A stretch of DNA of 64,000 nt, from assembly GCA_946894095.1 (NCBI GenBank), contig OX335659.1, positions 6,765,501 to 6,829,500 of the forward strand, in the 5' to 3' direction. The position numbers and the translations under genes are program-made. The DNA comes from Incurvaria masculella (lineage: Eukaryota; Arthropoda; Insecta; Lepidoptera; Incurvariidae). Shown here one piece after another: positions 53,587 to 63,644 of this stretch (the stretch's first letter is position 1; each line of letters opens with the position of its first letter). The notes beneath the pieces are model-generated. The model was not told the origin of the DNA. It was given only the letters and a program-made list of their open reading frames with translations, and made no database searches.

Positions 53587-54998
53587 ATATCCATCTATGT
53601 TTTCGCCTAAAGAAGAAAGAAGAGAGATAAAATTAGATAACCATGACTTTGATATTAACCAGGGATGTGCTCTCAATCTTAACTATTTTTAACTTTTCTA
53701 GTTAGGCAAAATTCCTGAACAGCTCCATAGCTCTCCCGTAACCGGATGTGGAGGCTCTGAGCGAAGAGAGCGGCATTGCGTCCGACAAGGAGAGCCATAG
53801 TCCGGGCAGGAAACCTTCGCTCGCTCCGACATGAACACGGTCGTAACTACACCTCTAACATTATTTAAATAACAACTCTACGTTAATGTTATAAGGTTCA
53901 ATTAAGAACGGTAAGACGCAGGCTTAGAAGTCGAGGGTATAAGTTTGGATTGTAACCGAATGGAACACAGTCGAGTCTCGCCCAGCAGGCGGCCGGTCTA
54001 CATTTAGGTTGTTTTGTCTGGAGAAGAGTCCGGACATCAAATATTGATTCGGAATTCTCGTACAACACTTAGGCACCGAGGAGGTGCTACAGGCGCGGGG
54101 TGGGAGGGAAGGCGCGCGCGGGGGAGGGGAAGCGTAGATAATTTGAACTAATTCATCCCTCACGCGACGGCTGCGTGTGGAGTTGTTTTCAGAAGATAAG
54201 TGTTTGATAGAGCCGGGGTGAGATTGGCTGGTGTTTACCACAGCGAATGGGATCTCCTTGTAATGCAGTAGCCGTTAAAAGTTGCTGCTGCAACTAGGGT
54301 TTTTTGTATTTTTCCAAGTAGCTGTTATATTTTAATAGATATGTAACTGGCTGAGGTACCCAGCGCCCTTGAGTCAATTTCATATTGGACATTCACGCCG
54401 ACGGAGCTTCTAAACTTCTAAATATTCACCCGATCGAAGCTTTATAATTTCCAAACTGCACAGGATTGGCTAATGTGAAGATGGCTGAATCTCTCAGAGA
54501 ATTTTTCATTGCCGTTTCGCTATTTGCTAACAAAACAATATGGGGGATTTTTGTCCCTGATGGAGGTGACTGTAAAACTGATATCCCGAGGTCAGAGAAA
54601 TCGTATCAATTATATTGCATTTGCCTGCGTCTGCCTAAATTTTCACCCATCGTATATGATCACTCCGTTCATTTGAATGATCTCTGTGAAAAATGGAAAC
54701 AACCACACCTACGTTTCATTGCTTCAGTATTGGCCTCGCCCTACGGAGAGCGAGGGATTGTCCGTAGGTAGGTAGGGAGGGAACCACACGTAGATGGGTG
54801 CAGGGTGCAGGATGCCGACTGCAGGTCACAGGTCGGAGGTCTCTGATCGGTTGGCGCCGTTCGTGAACAGACGTGCACCTAGGTGCTTTAAAATTTAAGT
54901 GTGTGCAGGTAATACCTCCTTCTTAACGTTCCCTATACCTAGCTTAGCCTAAACTAAGTTTGCTCTGTCATTTCCACTTTGTTTTTATGTGTATGCGC
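53587..54998. other. Spacer with GC-rich patch
   Basis: 54085-54180 is GC-rich (GGGGTGGGAGGGAAGGCGCG). Frames at 53924-54241 (minus) and 54466-54771 (plus) show no domain. 54505-54530 slightly resembles SINE-X body. No gene is called. Confidence 0.35.
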
Positions 54999-55391
54999 GG
55001 CTCGTAGCCTAGTGGCGCGGGGACTGGCCTAGCGTACCAGAGGCCCGGGTTCAATAGCAACTTGCACCACTGTCTTTCTCTTTCAGAGTTCGATACGTTC
55101 ATTTCGTCACGAATGCAAGCTGCTCCATGGTTCGGAATCCATGTTAAACTGTAGGTCCCCTTCCCCTACTAGATGGTAGCCCGCCCGGGTTGGTACCATC
55201 GCATTGGATGAAAAGATGGTCGAACTGGCAATGAAAAATTGTCCGTGTTTTCCATCCAGTTCAATGTAGCCGTGCTCATAAAGGGAAGGTCCTGGCATGG
55301 CACCTAATTCCTTCGGGAATGTGGTGTATTGGGCTAATATCATAACGGTAGGTGTGGTATTAGCCATCCATGTCAGGACGCATAAAAAAAA
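54999..55391 (+). mobile_element. SINE-X, best complete tRNA-headed copy
   Basis: GGCTCGTAGCCTAGTGGCGC (A box), CCAGAGGCCCGGGTTCAATA (B box), CATTTCGTCACGAATGCAAG, TGTTAAACTGTAGGTCCCCT, TTGGTACCATCGCATTGGAT, CCAGTTCAATGTAGCCGTGC, GGTCCTGGCATGGCACCTAA, GTGGTATTAGCCATCCATGT and an A-run. About 390 bp, useful as the reference copy for the tRNA type. Confidence 0.9.
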
Positions 55392-56365
55392 ACTGTGAAT
55401 TTTAAGACCTTAATTATTATTCTCGACTACGGGCGCCTTTCGGATCAATCGCTCCTGACCAAAGCTGACTTATGTATTTATCTAAAATTTCTTGAACACA
55501 TGAGATAATTCTGATCTGCACAAATGAACATTTGATTCATTACGGCCTTGAAACTGATTTTATGCCTAGAAATGAAATATATCTAAAACTATGAATGAAT
55601 GAACATGTTTATGCATACATGTGACCAAAAAGGAAAGATGATTTTATAAAACATGCTCTAAGAGATTTGTTTGATCTTCGTATGGAAGTTGGGGTCAATA
55701 AAATCTATCGAAATAATGTCAGTTATGAATCAGTGCAACATTACCCCTGTCTGTTGTACCTATTACAGTGGTCTATGGTTCTCCTTACAATTTTGTATTT
55801 CATCACGTATTCCAGGAAAATAAAATTAAAACCCGGCCGTGAGTTTCAAGGATTTCAACGCATTAACACGTAGGTGGCGGAGCGAGACATCTCGCCGGAA
55901 TGTCTCTCGGCCGGCGATAAGCGAACGCTTGTTTGCGCCCTATCGCGCCGAGCAAACAGACGAACGCTCCGGTGTGTGCACGCCTTATCTTAGCCAGAAC
56001 TGCGCGTCCTGCGAGAGGATCCGGGGAAAAATAACCTTACAGAAAATATCGGGTAGGTTTACCTCATATGTAGATTGTGCATTCGGTAGGAGTGTTCGAC
56101 TTCAATAACTAAAATTCTGCTAATTTAAAAAAAAAATATGATCATTCATTTATAACAGGTCAACACTGGTTTTGGTGCCGAGAAGTTGTATTTTTTTCTA
56201 CTTGGGACCCTATAATGATTACATAAAGAGCAAAAATTTTGATTTCCTACGTGTAGTTTTCAATATTTTAATTTATACAGAAAAAATCAAATTTACATAA
56301 AAACCAGTATTTATTAAATTGTTGTGTCCAAAAAAACCTTCTTTTTCGCGACTATCGTGAATGAT
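55392..56365. other. Spacer with unique CG-rich segment
   Basis: 55870-56010 is CG-rich with GCCGGCGATAAGCGAACGCT. The plus frame 55839-56108 shows no domain. It may be host regulatory sequence. The rest is AT-rich. Confidence 0.35.
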
Positions 56366-56369
56366 ATTT

Positions 56370-56902
56370 AGTAGGACAATAATGTTGCATCCCCCAGCAG
56401 TAGTCAACCATCGTGTGCCGATTCTATCGGCCCTGGTACCTCGCTTCCGTAGGTTTTAGGTCCTGGTGAAACCGCTTGCCTTGTTTTTTGCCATAGGATC
56501 AAAGATTCTCTAGGAATTGGTCAAGATGTCTGAGGAGGTAGTGCACTTTGGGGGACATATGAAAATCTAAGTTTAAAAAGTTCTCCATCATGTCGTTTTT
56601 AATTTCAGAGTAGTTACTTGACCTTTGATGTCCTAAACGAACCAGTGTCCTTTCTCCTAATGTTGATGCTTTGCTCGACTGTTCCACAGACAATAAAAAC
56701 ACGGGTATTTGGTGTCCGAATAAGATGTTAACCATTTTGAGATCAACACAGATACTCCATTAGTGTTCGTTTTTTATTTTGTTGTTTGTGTTTTGATTTT
56801 GTCTAGCACGAGTGAAATATTTTCATATGCTTCCTTAAAGTTTGTTGTATGAGCAATGGGAGATGAAGCATATTTGTAACCATTTTGTAAAAGGACATAC
56901 TT
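56370..56902 (-). pseudogene. Decayed TE-associated protein (HYLxxHLD...RFHQD...RYQGR family)
   Basis: Minus-strand translation, in order: NGYKYASSPIAHTTNFKEAY with ENISLVLDKIK (about 56790-56890), CDLKMVNILFGHQ (about 56700-56745), MSPKVHYLLRHLDQFLENL (56499-56560), then after an in-frame stop GKRFHQDLKPTEARYQGR, another stop, and MVDYCW near 56390. I recognise these blocks from a widespread arthropod transposon-borne protein with LHSHLDFFPENLG..S.E.GERFHQDI...RYQGRW...MLADYCW. I cannot name its superfamily securely. The cysteine-rich YPCFLCLWDSR part expected in the middle is missing or shifted. MITE-B interrupts its 5' side at 56901. Confidence 0.65.
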
Positions 56903-57267
56903 AAGGCTGTTCCGACCCATATAAAGTTTTTTGCACACATTACGCAAAAAGTATTGCACTTTAAGCCACGAATTAATAATAAAAGTTTAATATAGTCACA
57001 TTACTTGCAGCGAAAACAATTTCACAATTTCAGGATTATTGGTTTTGTTACAATTTATTTAAATATGATTTTTATTTAACAGCGCCATCTAACGGTGTAA
57101 AACTTCTAATCGGCAATTACAACGAAACCATTAAACTTGAAATTGTTAATATGTTTTCGCTGCAACTACTATGGCTATATTTAATATTTTTGACGAATTC
57201 GTGCCTTAAAATGCAATACTTTTTGCGTTATGTGTAAAAAAACATTGTATGGGTCAGAACATCCTTA
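56901..57267 (-). mobile_element. MITE-B with intact TTAA duplication
   Basis: TTAA at 56901-56904 and 57264-57267 flank GGCTGTTCCGACCCATATAA and, inverted, GGATGTTCTGACCCATACAA. The long arms match 39851-40217, with the centre (AACAGCGCCATCTAACGG) in opposite orientation. It lies at the upstream edge of the decayed TE protein. Confidence 0.9.
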
Positions 57268-57680
57268 AGTGTTTTCCCACTATAACTATAATATTTTTAT
57301 AGTATAGTATTGTGTATTCCAGTGAGTATTGGAAACATGTTTTAAATTTTAATGCTCCAATAAGCTCAGGAATGCATGGGTTTTCCATTGAGTTTTTTAC
57401 ACTCTGTACACATATAATCATAGTTCTGATGATTCCCACATGCACTATTTCGCTTTTTTCGTAATGTTCGCACTGTTCCAAAAGTCATAGATAAAACCGT
57501 ATCCTTTCGGATTTATATCAACGTGTATATTATCTCTCTTCATTTTATGCATTACTTTTGGAACAATCTGTATATGTCCGCGCCAATTTGGGAGATTCAT
57601 TTGAGTGAATTGAATTCTGCCGATTGAAGTCTGTAATGGATTACCGATTCCACTTTTCGTTAGATCCATGTCCATTTTTT
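57268..57680 (-). pseudogene. Possible decayed coding remnant of unknown origin
   Basis: Two consecutive minus-strand frames (57445-57675 and 57254-57481) read protein-like sequence with spaced Cys and His, such as DFWNSAN, CEHYEKSEIVHVG and MENPCIPELIGALKFKTCF, with a frameshift near 57470. They lie directly upstream of MITE-B and the decayed TE protein, so they could be part of the same transposon. I do not recognise the family, and chance open frames are a real alternative. Confidence 0.3.
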
Positions 57681-58254
57681 CTACTACGCCTAAAGACGTT
57701 TCACGTCAATTGACTTTTTTATCGGAAAAAATGGGCTAAGGTTATAATGAATGGCTTATGCCTCGTAGCTGAGTGGCTTATTCAAAACCACTTGGCGACA
57801 GATATAAGCAGATGAAATACAATCGAATAGAATAATATATGTATTAGAAATAGTAAGTTTGAATCACCCTGATGGTTAATTACCAGCAAAACCACAGTAA
57901 AAAAATCCCAGATATATTAAAAGGAAAATACTCAGTTTTAAGTTATCGTTTCGGAGAATCTTTTTAATTAATAGGCAAATACTTTGACCACATCGGTACG
58001 TACACAAAAGGACTACCAAGAATAAGATTTTTAAAAATCTGTTCTATTTACATTTGGGTGTGTTATTTACTTATTAACACAATAATACTCTATGATCACA
58101 GGTATCATGACTAAGGTTAACTCTATTTCCATTAGCAACGAAGGCACCTCGGTCTACCCATACCGGTTTTTCAGAAAAAAATATAAAAAAATTGCTCGTA
58201 ATGTAAACAGACGATTGAAAAGGTCCCCCAAATGGCGCTTAGGAAATGCTGCAT
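57681..58254. other. AT-rich spacer, nothing recognised
   Basis: No supported feature. Confidence 0.4.
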
Positions 58255-58668
58255 TTTTTTATGTCACTGGACACTGATGGCTAATATAATATCACATCCA
58301 CAGTCTAGATATTACCCCAACACACCGCATTCCCGAACCCATTCCCATACCCTTTATGCACCGGCTTAAATGGCTCTCATACGGCTACATTTGACTGGGT
58401 GGAAACGAGGGACAATTTTTAATTGCCGTCTCGACCATATTTTCATCCAATGCGATGGTACAAAGGCGGCCCAGCTAACCACGTAGCAGGGGGACCTACA
58501 GCTTAACATGTATTCTGAACCATATGGAACAGCCCGCATTCTTAACGAAATGCACTTATCCAACTCGGAAAGAGAAAGCAAGTGGTGCATTAACGGGGCC
58601 GCGATTTGAACCCATGACCTCTGGCATGGAAGGCAATTTCATGCGCACCTTGGCTGCAGCCATACGTT
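58255..58668 (-). mobile_element. SINE-X, complete tRNA-headed copy
   Basis: TTTTTTTATGTCACTGGACA, TACCCCAACACACCGCATTC, CGGCTACATTTGACTGGGTG, ATCCAATGCGATGGTACAAA, CTTAACATGTATTCTGAACC, then CCGCGATTTGAACCCATGAC (inverse B box). The AACCCTACCACC block is altered. Confidence 0.85.
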
Positions 58669-59606
58669 TAATTGTTCGTTCGTGGGCACATTATAACTTA
58701 GTTATGGGGGCAGAAATCCTCATTAGAGCTGATTTTTTAATCCTCAGATAGTACTTATCGGACTGATGGTACGAATTCATGTTTGTGAAAAGACGGATAG
58801 TCATTGCCGGGGAATTATACCTTCTATCACAATTATCTGACTATAATTTTACTAATAAACATATGGATTTACTGTATGGGATGGATAAGCAGAAGCGAAT
58901 AGTTATCTGGCTGTTAATCTGACTATTGAAAAATTAGCCCTTAGCCTAGTAGCACCCCCAGATAATATCAGACAGATTAGTGGATATAGTGAATGAGTGC
59001 AGTTCATGGTCTTGCTTTGGATATATCGCCCTTGGTGACTTCTTTTGGGACTATCCGACTCGCCCTGCTTCACAGAAGCTGACTTGTCACTTCTCTGCAA
59101 TGAACAAGAAATGCACCACCCGACTTTACAATGGAACTCGAAACGGACTGCTGATACACGTACGGTCATGACATTACCTTGCTAAATAGACCCATATTTT
59201 TCAAATACGATGACAGCAGCCCAGGCGGTTAGAACCCTAAATAGGAAAGAACTAAAAAAGGTGCATGCAAACATATTGCTGAATGCATTTTTGTACAAAT
59301 TCTTGACAACCTCTATTTTGAGATTTATAATAATTAACATAGAAATAATTCAATTGTTGATGTACCTTTAATTGATGCAACATTACCGCTGCCCTATTAA
59401 TTTGATCTTATACGACATCTTCATCCAGTAAACCATTGCAATCAGATTTTGGTACTCAAAAGGCAGCAGTGTTTCTCAGTGATGTTATATATTATAGTAT
59501 TCGGCTATTCATACATAAATCGATTGAGAATACCCAAATACCTAATGTAATATAGGATTATTCTACGAATTTAAGCAATAAGCCTTCAAAAGCCAAATCA
59601 CCTTAA
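58669..59606. other. Spacer, nothing recognised
   Basis: Short frames on both strands near 58900-59170 show no domain. Confidence 0.35.
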
Positions 59607-59767
59607 CTATTCGAAGGAAAAATCTTCAACGTCGTCACAGGCCAAAAGCCTGAAGCAATAATCATAAAGTTCTACTAAAGAACGCTTACGGCGCGACGCG
59701 CCCAGCCGCCCGACCGCCTTTATTACATTCCCACCATCCCCCAGGGCCATAAATAAAACTCCCTGCG
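59607..59767 (-). CDS. Speculative terminal exon with RRKR site
   Basis: On the minus strand a pyrimidine-rich tract (TGTTTACTCTGTTTCCCTGT, TTGCGCAG) ends at 59768 like a splice acceptor. The frame downstream stays open to a TAG at 59607-59609. It encodes GDGGNVIKAVGRLGASRRKR, then SLVELYDYCFRLLACDDVED, FSFE. RRKR followed by S is a furin or prohormone-convertase-type site, and two cysteines six residues apart follow it. No family is recognised. There is no good poly(A) signal right after the stop, and no upstream exon was found. It may be chance. Confidence 0.2.
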
Positions 59768-59834
59768 CTGCGCAAACAGGGAAACAGAGTAAACAGCATA
59801 AAACACAAAATGATTGCAATTAAAAACGCATCGC

Positions 59835-59930
59835 GTCGGCGGTCACGTGGCGCGGCGGCCATCTTGGGTGACGTCACGCGGGCGGGCTTCAACTATACCG
59901 GCGCGGACCGGATGTGACCGGCTTATTGCA
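59835..59930 (-). promoter_or_regulatory. Promoter-like cluster: E-box, GCCATCTTG, CRE
   Basis: CACGTG at 59844-59849, GCCATCTTG at 59858-59866 and TGACGTCA at 59869-59876 lie within 33 bp of CG-rich, single-copy sequence. On the minus strand the middle site reads CAAGATGGCCGCCGCG, an ATG in a favourable context. It opens a 58-codon frame (from MAAAPRDRRRDAF) with a hydrophobic stretch (LIAIILCFMLFTLFPC). TE copies of TGACGTCA exist in the window, but this one is not in a recognised repeat. Confidence 0.35.
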
Positions 59931-60865
59931 CTCCTCGAATTACAAGACAATTAGGGGGTAGGTATTCAGGCATTTACGTAAATATGTAAGTGCATGGTCC
60001 TTCCACCCATGGCCCAGGAAACATGGTATCTTACTCCCGTAATATTCGATGCCCGGCTACGACTTCTTAACCTTATTTATATTGTAGGTATAAATTGAAA
60101 ATAGTAAACTAAATTTTTCAACAATTCCAAAGCAGTGCTTTCTATTACATGCGTGTAGATCTGAATAATAAAGAACGGTGCAAGTGATTTGACAATAGAT
60201 AATCTTGTTGAGTTCATATTATAAAGTCCAAGCAAACAATTAAAATCATAGTTTTATGTAAAATATATTGCATCCCTTAGGTATTCCTCGCCGTTCAACC
60301 TATATTGAAACCTAAATATAATCAATGATCGAAACGCAGAGAATCAGAGCAACCTTCCATAATTGAGAGACCACTGTTTCTCAAATTCGTGTATGGAACT
60401 GTCTGCCGGCGGGAAGACTTTCCATCAACCTGCGGGGAACCGACGTATAATGTGAGAAAATATGTAAGGGATTTCGTTAAATTTGCGCCAGTAAGAAACG
60501 TTTATGTCATACCTTTTGCTCTCTTATTGAGTAGAATATTTGGCATCTACTTCGGATTGGTGAAGAATTGATTTAATGCATACAATTGAATCTAAACATA
60601 TTTTCAAAAAATATTCACCGGGTCAGCCGCGTTCTTAAAAACGTAGAATAAACATCTCTATGCATCTGCTCTAGGTATGGTGCAGTTCCAGCAGTTGGTT
60701 TCACGAGGTGAGGTGAATTCCGAGTACCTTTACGTTCCCATTGTTTCTCATAAAAATTACCAATTAAGTGAGATATAACTTCTATAGGATATGTTTAATT
60801 AAAAAACGTCACTACCGGTTTCTAGAACAGCAACGGTGCCCATGTGCATTCGGGAACATACAATA
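59931..60865. other. AT-rich spacer, nothing recognised
   Basis: No supported feature. Confidence 0.4.
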
Positions 60866-61110
60866 ATATTTAGTTCGACGGCTTACCGCGCGTGTGAGGA
60901 GCAGAGCGTGCTGCTCGACATTTCGAAAGCGACTTTTTCGACGGAAAACCTTGATTAATTGAAAAACTATGCTTTGATAACCGCTATACTCAGGATTCTT
61001 AATTCCTGATTACGGAATTCCAGGAATAGGCCTGCTGCTCGTCACACTCGCGGTAAGCCGTCAAACTAAATATGTATATTATAGTTAGGTCCCGCGTAAA
61101 TTTAAAAACA
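60866..61110. mobile_element. Inverted retroelement tails around a MITE-E remnant
   Basis: 60872-60920 (CGACGGCTTACCGCGCGTGT, GAGGAGCAG) is the inverse of the segment after the hammerhead-like core at 32.4 kb. 61030-61110 (CTCGCGGTAAGCCGTCAAAC) is the same segment in forward orientation. Between them, 60932-61030 carries TTTTTCGACGGAAAACC and GGAATTCCAGGAATAGGCCT of MITE-E. Confidence 0.6.
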
Positions 61111-61248
61111 GGAGTTTACATATTGGGCAATGAAATACTGAATATTTGTACACTCCTCTTAAATTACCTTCTACTTTCAAGAAATGTAAAATATGAAATT
61201 CTAATTATCTACCTAATCGTTATTTCTATATTTGTGTTTACGGATTTA

Positions 61249-61572
61249 AAAAAAACCGGCCAAGTGCGAGTCGGACTCGCACACGAAGGGTTCCGTACCA
61301 TCGTAAAAAAAAACAAAAAAAAACAAGTTTTTTGTATGGGAGCCCCCTTTAATTTTAATTATTTTTTAATCTTACCTATTTGTTGTTGTAGCGGCAAAAT
61401 AAATACATACTCTGTGAAAATTTCAGCTGTCTATCTGTTACGGTTACTGAGATACAGCCTTGTGACAGACGGACAGACGGACGGACGGACGGACGGACGG
61501 ACGGACGGACGGACAGCGGAGGCTTAGTAATAGGGTTCCGTTTTCACCCTTTGGATACGGAACCCTAAAAAA
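61249..61572 (-). mobile_element. MINE-2-type MITE
   Basis: AACCGGCCAAGTGCGAGTCG, GGGTTCCGTACCATCG, TTGTTGTTGTAGCGGC, about eleven GACG units at 61466-61515, GCGGAGGCTTAGTAATAGGG, GATACGGAACCCTAAAAAA. Confidence 0.9.
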
Positions 61573-62010
61573 CTAGCATGGCTAGATGAAACAATAGTAA
61601 TGCACGTAGAATGTAAGCCCTTTTTTCCCGGAAAGCCAGGCTCATACGGCTTTGCAATTTAATTGAAACGCGCGAGAGAAATCCTGACGTTCGATAACTC
61701 CATTGGCCAAAATCGCGCCGCCAAACTCTTTCCGCGTCGCACCGCGTCGAAGGCCGCTCTCCACCGTGCAGCGGAGAAGCGTTTGTTTACTCGGGGCATC
61801 AATGAATGTAAGTGAAAATAAACACAACGGCCACTCCAGCGCACTCGGCCATTGTGCCTGCGAAACTTATTACAATGGGGACTTCGATATTTTCATACTG
61901 CGTTTTTCAAGGGGTTTTATTGTGCGAAGAGTTTACGCGGAATCCTTGATGCAATGTGGACAAAAAAACAATGCATTAAACTTCAAAAGTGTCTCTACCG
62001 TCCGATGTCT
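61573..62010. other. Unique segment, nothing recognised
   Basis: 61690-61800 is CG-richer. Opposing frames (61642-61844 minus, 61703-62029 plus) overlap each other, and the plus frame runs into MITE-D. No gene is called. Confidence 0.35.
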
Positions 62011-62545
62011 ACTGTTTATCTCAGCCTGAGAGTAAGGCTGAGATAAATAGTCGTAACAAAAACTAAAACTAACGAAAAGTAGTGCGAAAAGTAGCGTGAC
62101 GTAACTTTGACAGATTCTGTATATAGACGAAATCTTAAAGTAATGCAAAGTGACGTCACAAAGTACTATTTTTCGTTAGTCTTAGGCTGAGATAAATAGT
62201 CGTAGCAAAAACATAGGCTGAGATTAATAGTCAAGACTAACGAAAAGTAGTACTTTGTGACGTCAAATTGAACTACTTTGAGATTTCACGCATACAAAAT
62301 GTGTCAAAGTGACGTCACCACGTACTACTTTTCGTTAGTCTTAGTTTCTGTTACGACTATTCATCTCATCCTAAGACTAACGAAAAATATTACTTTGTGA
62401 CGTCACTTTGCATTACTTTAAGATTTCGTCTATATACAGAATCTGTCAAAGTTACGTCACACTACTTTTCGCACTACTTTTCGTTAGTTTTAGTTTTTGT
62501 TACGACTATTTATCTCAGCTTTACTCTCAGGCTGAGATAAACAGT
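62011..62545. mobile_element. MITE-D cluster: 176-bp near-perfect inverted repeat with a nested MITE-D
   Basis: The arms 62011-62186 and 62370-62545 are equal in length and differ at three positions by my reading. The 183-bp centre 62187-62369 is itself a related MITE-D (AGTCAAGACTAACGAAAAGT to ACTTTTCGTTAGTCTTAG). TGACGTCA occurs at 62151, 62258, 62310 and 62398. No coding. Confidence 0.9.
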
Positions 62546-62815
62546 CGTAACGGAAACTAAGGCTGAGATAAATCGTTTTAACAGAAACTAAGACTGACCA
62601 TAAGTAGTACTTTATGACGTAACTTTGCATTTGCCATTTCGTCCATACAAAATGTGTCAAAGTGACGTCACAAAGTACTATACTTTTCGTTAGCTTTAGT
62701 TTTTGTTACAACTCTCAGCCTTAGTTTCGGGTACAATTATTTATCTCAGCCTAACTAAAAGTAACTGACGCAAAGTAGAACTTTGTGACGTCACTTTGCA
62801 TTACTTTGAAGCGTT
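62546..62815. mobile_element. Further diverged MITE-D copies
   Basis: GGCTGAGATAAATCG near 62564, CCATACAAAATGTGTCAAAG near 62644, TTTTCGTTAGCTTTAG near 62685 and TTTATCTCAGCC near 62740. Perfect TGACGTCA at 62663-62670 and 62786-62793. Confidence 0.8.
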
Positions 62816-62954
62816 TGGAATGCGCTGTTATCTTTTCCAAATTGTAATGAGAACCCGAGTCGCCGGACGTACACTCCACTCCTTTTTACCTTCTTGATTG
62901 AGATGGGTAGCCGCAAAAACGTGAAAAACTTTAATTAAGGGCAAAATACCCTTA

Positions 62955-63124
62955 GCCCCGATTGCACGAAGAGACGGCCGAGTTAATCAATATTAGTTAA
63001 TCAATGAGTTAGTCACTTTTAGTGAGCCGCACGGACTTGCTTCCATACTGTCCATACAAAGTGACGTGTTTAATAATATGTTGACGTTGATTTTGATTGT
63101 TTGTCCTTTCGTGCACTCGGCCCT
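62955..63124 (+). mobile_element. MITE-C, complete copy
   Basis: GCCCCGATTGCACGAAGAGA at the left and CTTTCGTGCACTCGGCCC at the right are inverted ends. The interior AGTCACTTTTAGTGAGCCGC and TGTCCATACAAAGTGACG is shared with 26881-27040 and 21053-21575. About 170 bp. Confidence 0.85.
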
Positions 63125-63644
63125 TGTCTGCACATTGACACTTTCGCTCGGTCGATATCGACAGAGGCTTTGGCGCCAAATACGCCTTATTGCAAACCTC
63201 ATTTCACAGGTCCAACGTTTGCCTGCATAACATTATATCCATCTCAATGTATTTATTGCTTACGGGCACACACAAAAAGTGTTACGTAAGGATGCGAAGA
63301 ATTACGTTACCGTTCATGGCAAGATTATGTTTTGCAGAAGCAGCATTGAAATCGGCTCGGATTCGGATGAGGCCCGTAACCCGTAACAAGATTAGTCGAC
63401 CTTAGAGCGTAGCGAATGTATCCGTAGCGCGTAGCGACCGAGGGCTCGCACGGTGAGGTTTGCCGGTAGATAATCCCGGATTTCCTGTATGCTCATTTCT
63501 CTCGGTTCAGGCATTACTATATTATGTTAGTTCGCCCATTTGATCTGCCTTGCGGCTATTCTAGTTAGTAGATATGTACTTACCTAACTACAATGCAGGA
63601 ATTCTCTATCATTAATGAAGGTATCCTGTATTCATCAGATATGG
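63125..63644. other. Spacer, nothing recognised
   Basis: 63410-63470 has short GTAGCG repeats. Frames here show no domain. Confidence 0.35.

Noticed and set aside
53016..53594. 192-codon minus-strand frame
   Set aside because: It starts in a shared TE end and finishes in the mariner inverted repeat, with no recognisable domain.
61072..61527. 151-codon plus-strand frame
   Set aside because: Its second half is a translated MINE-2 including the GACG microsatellite.
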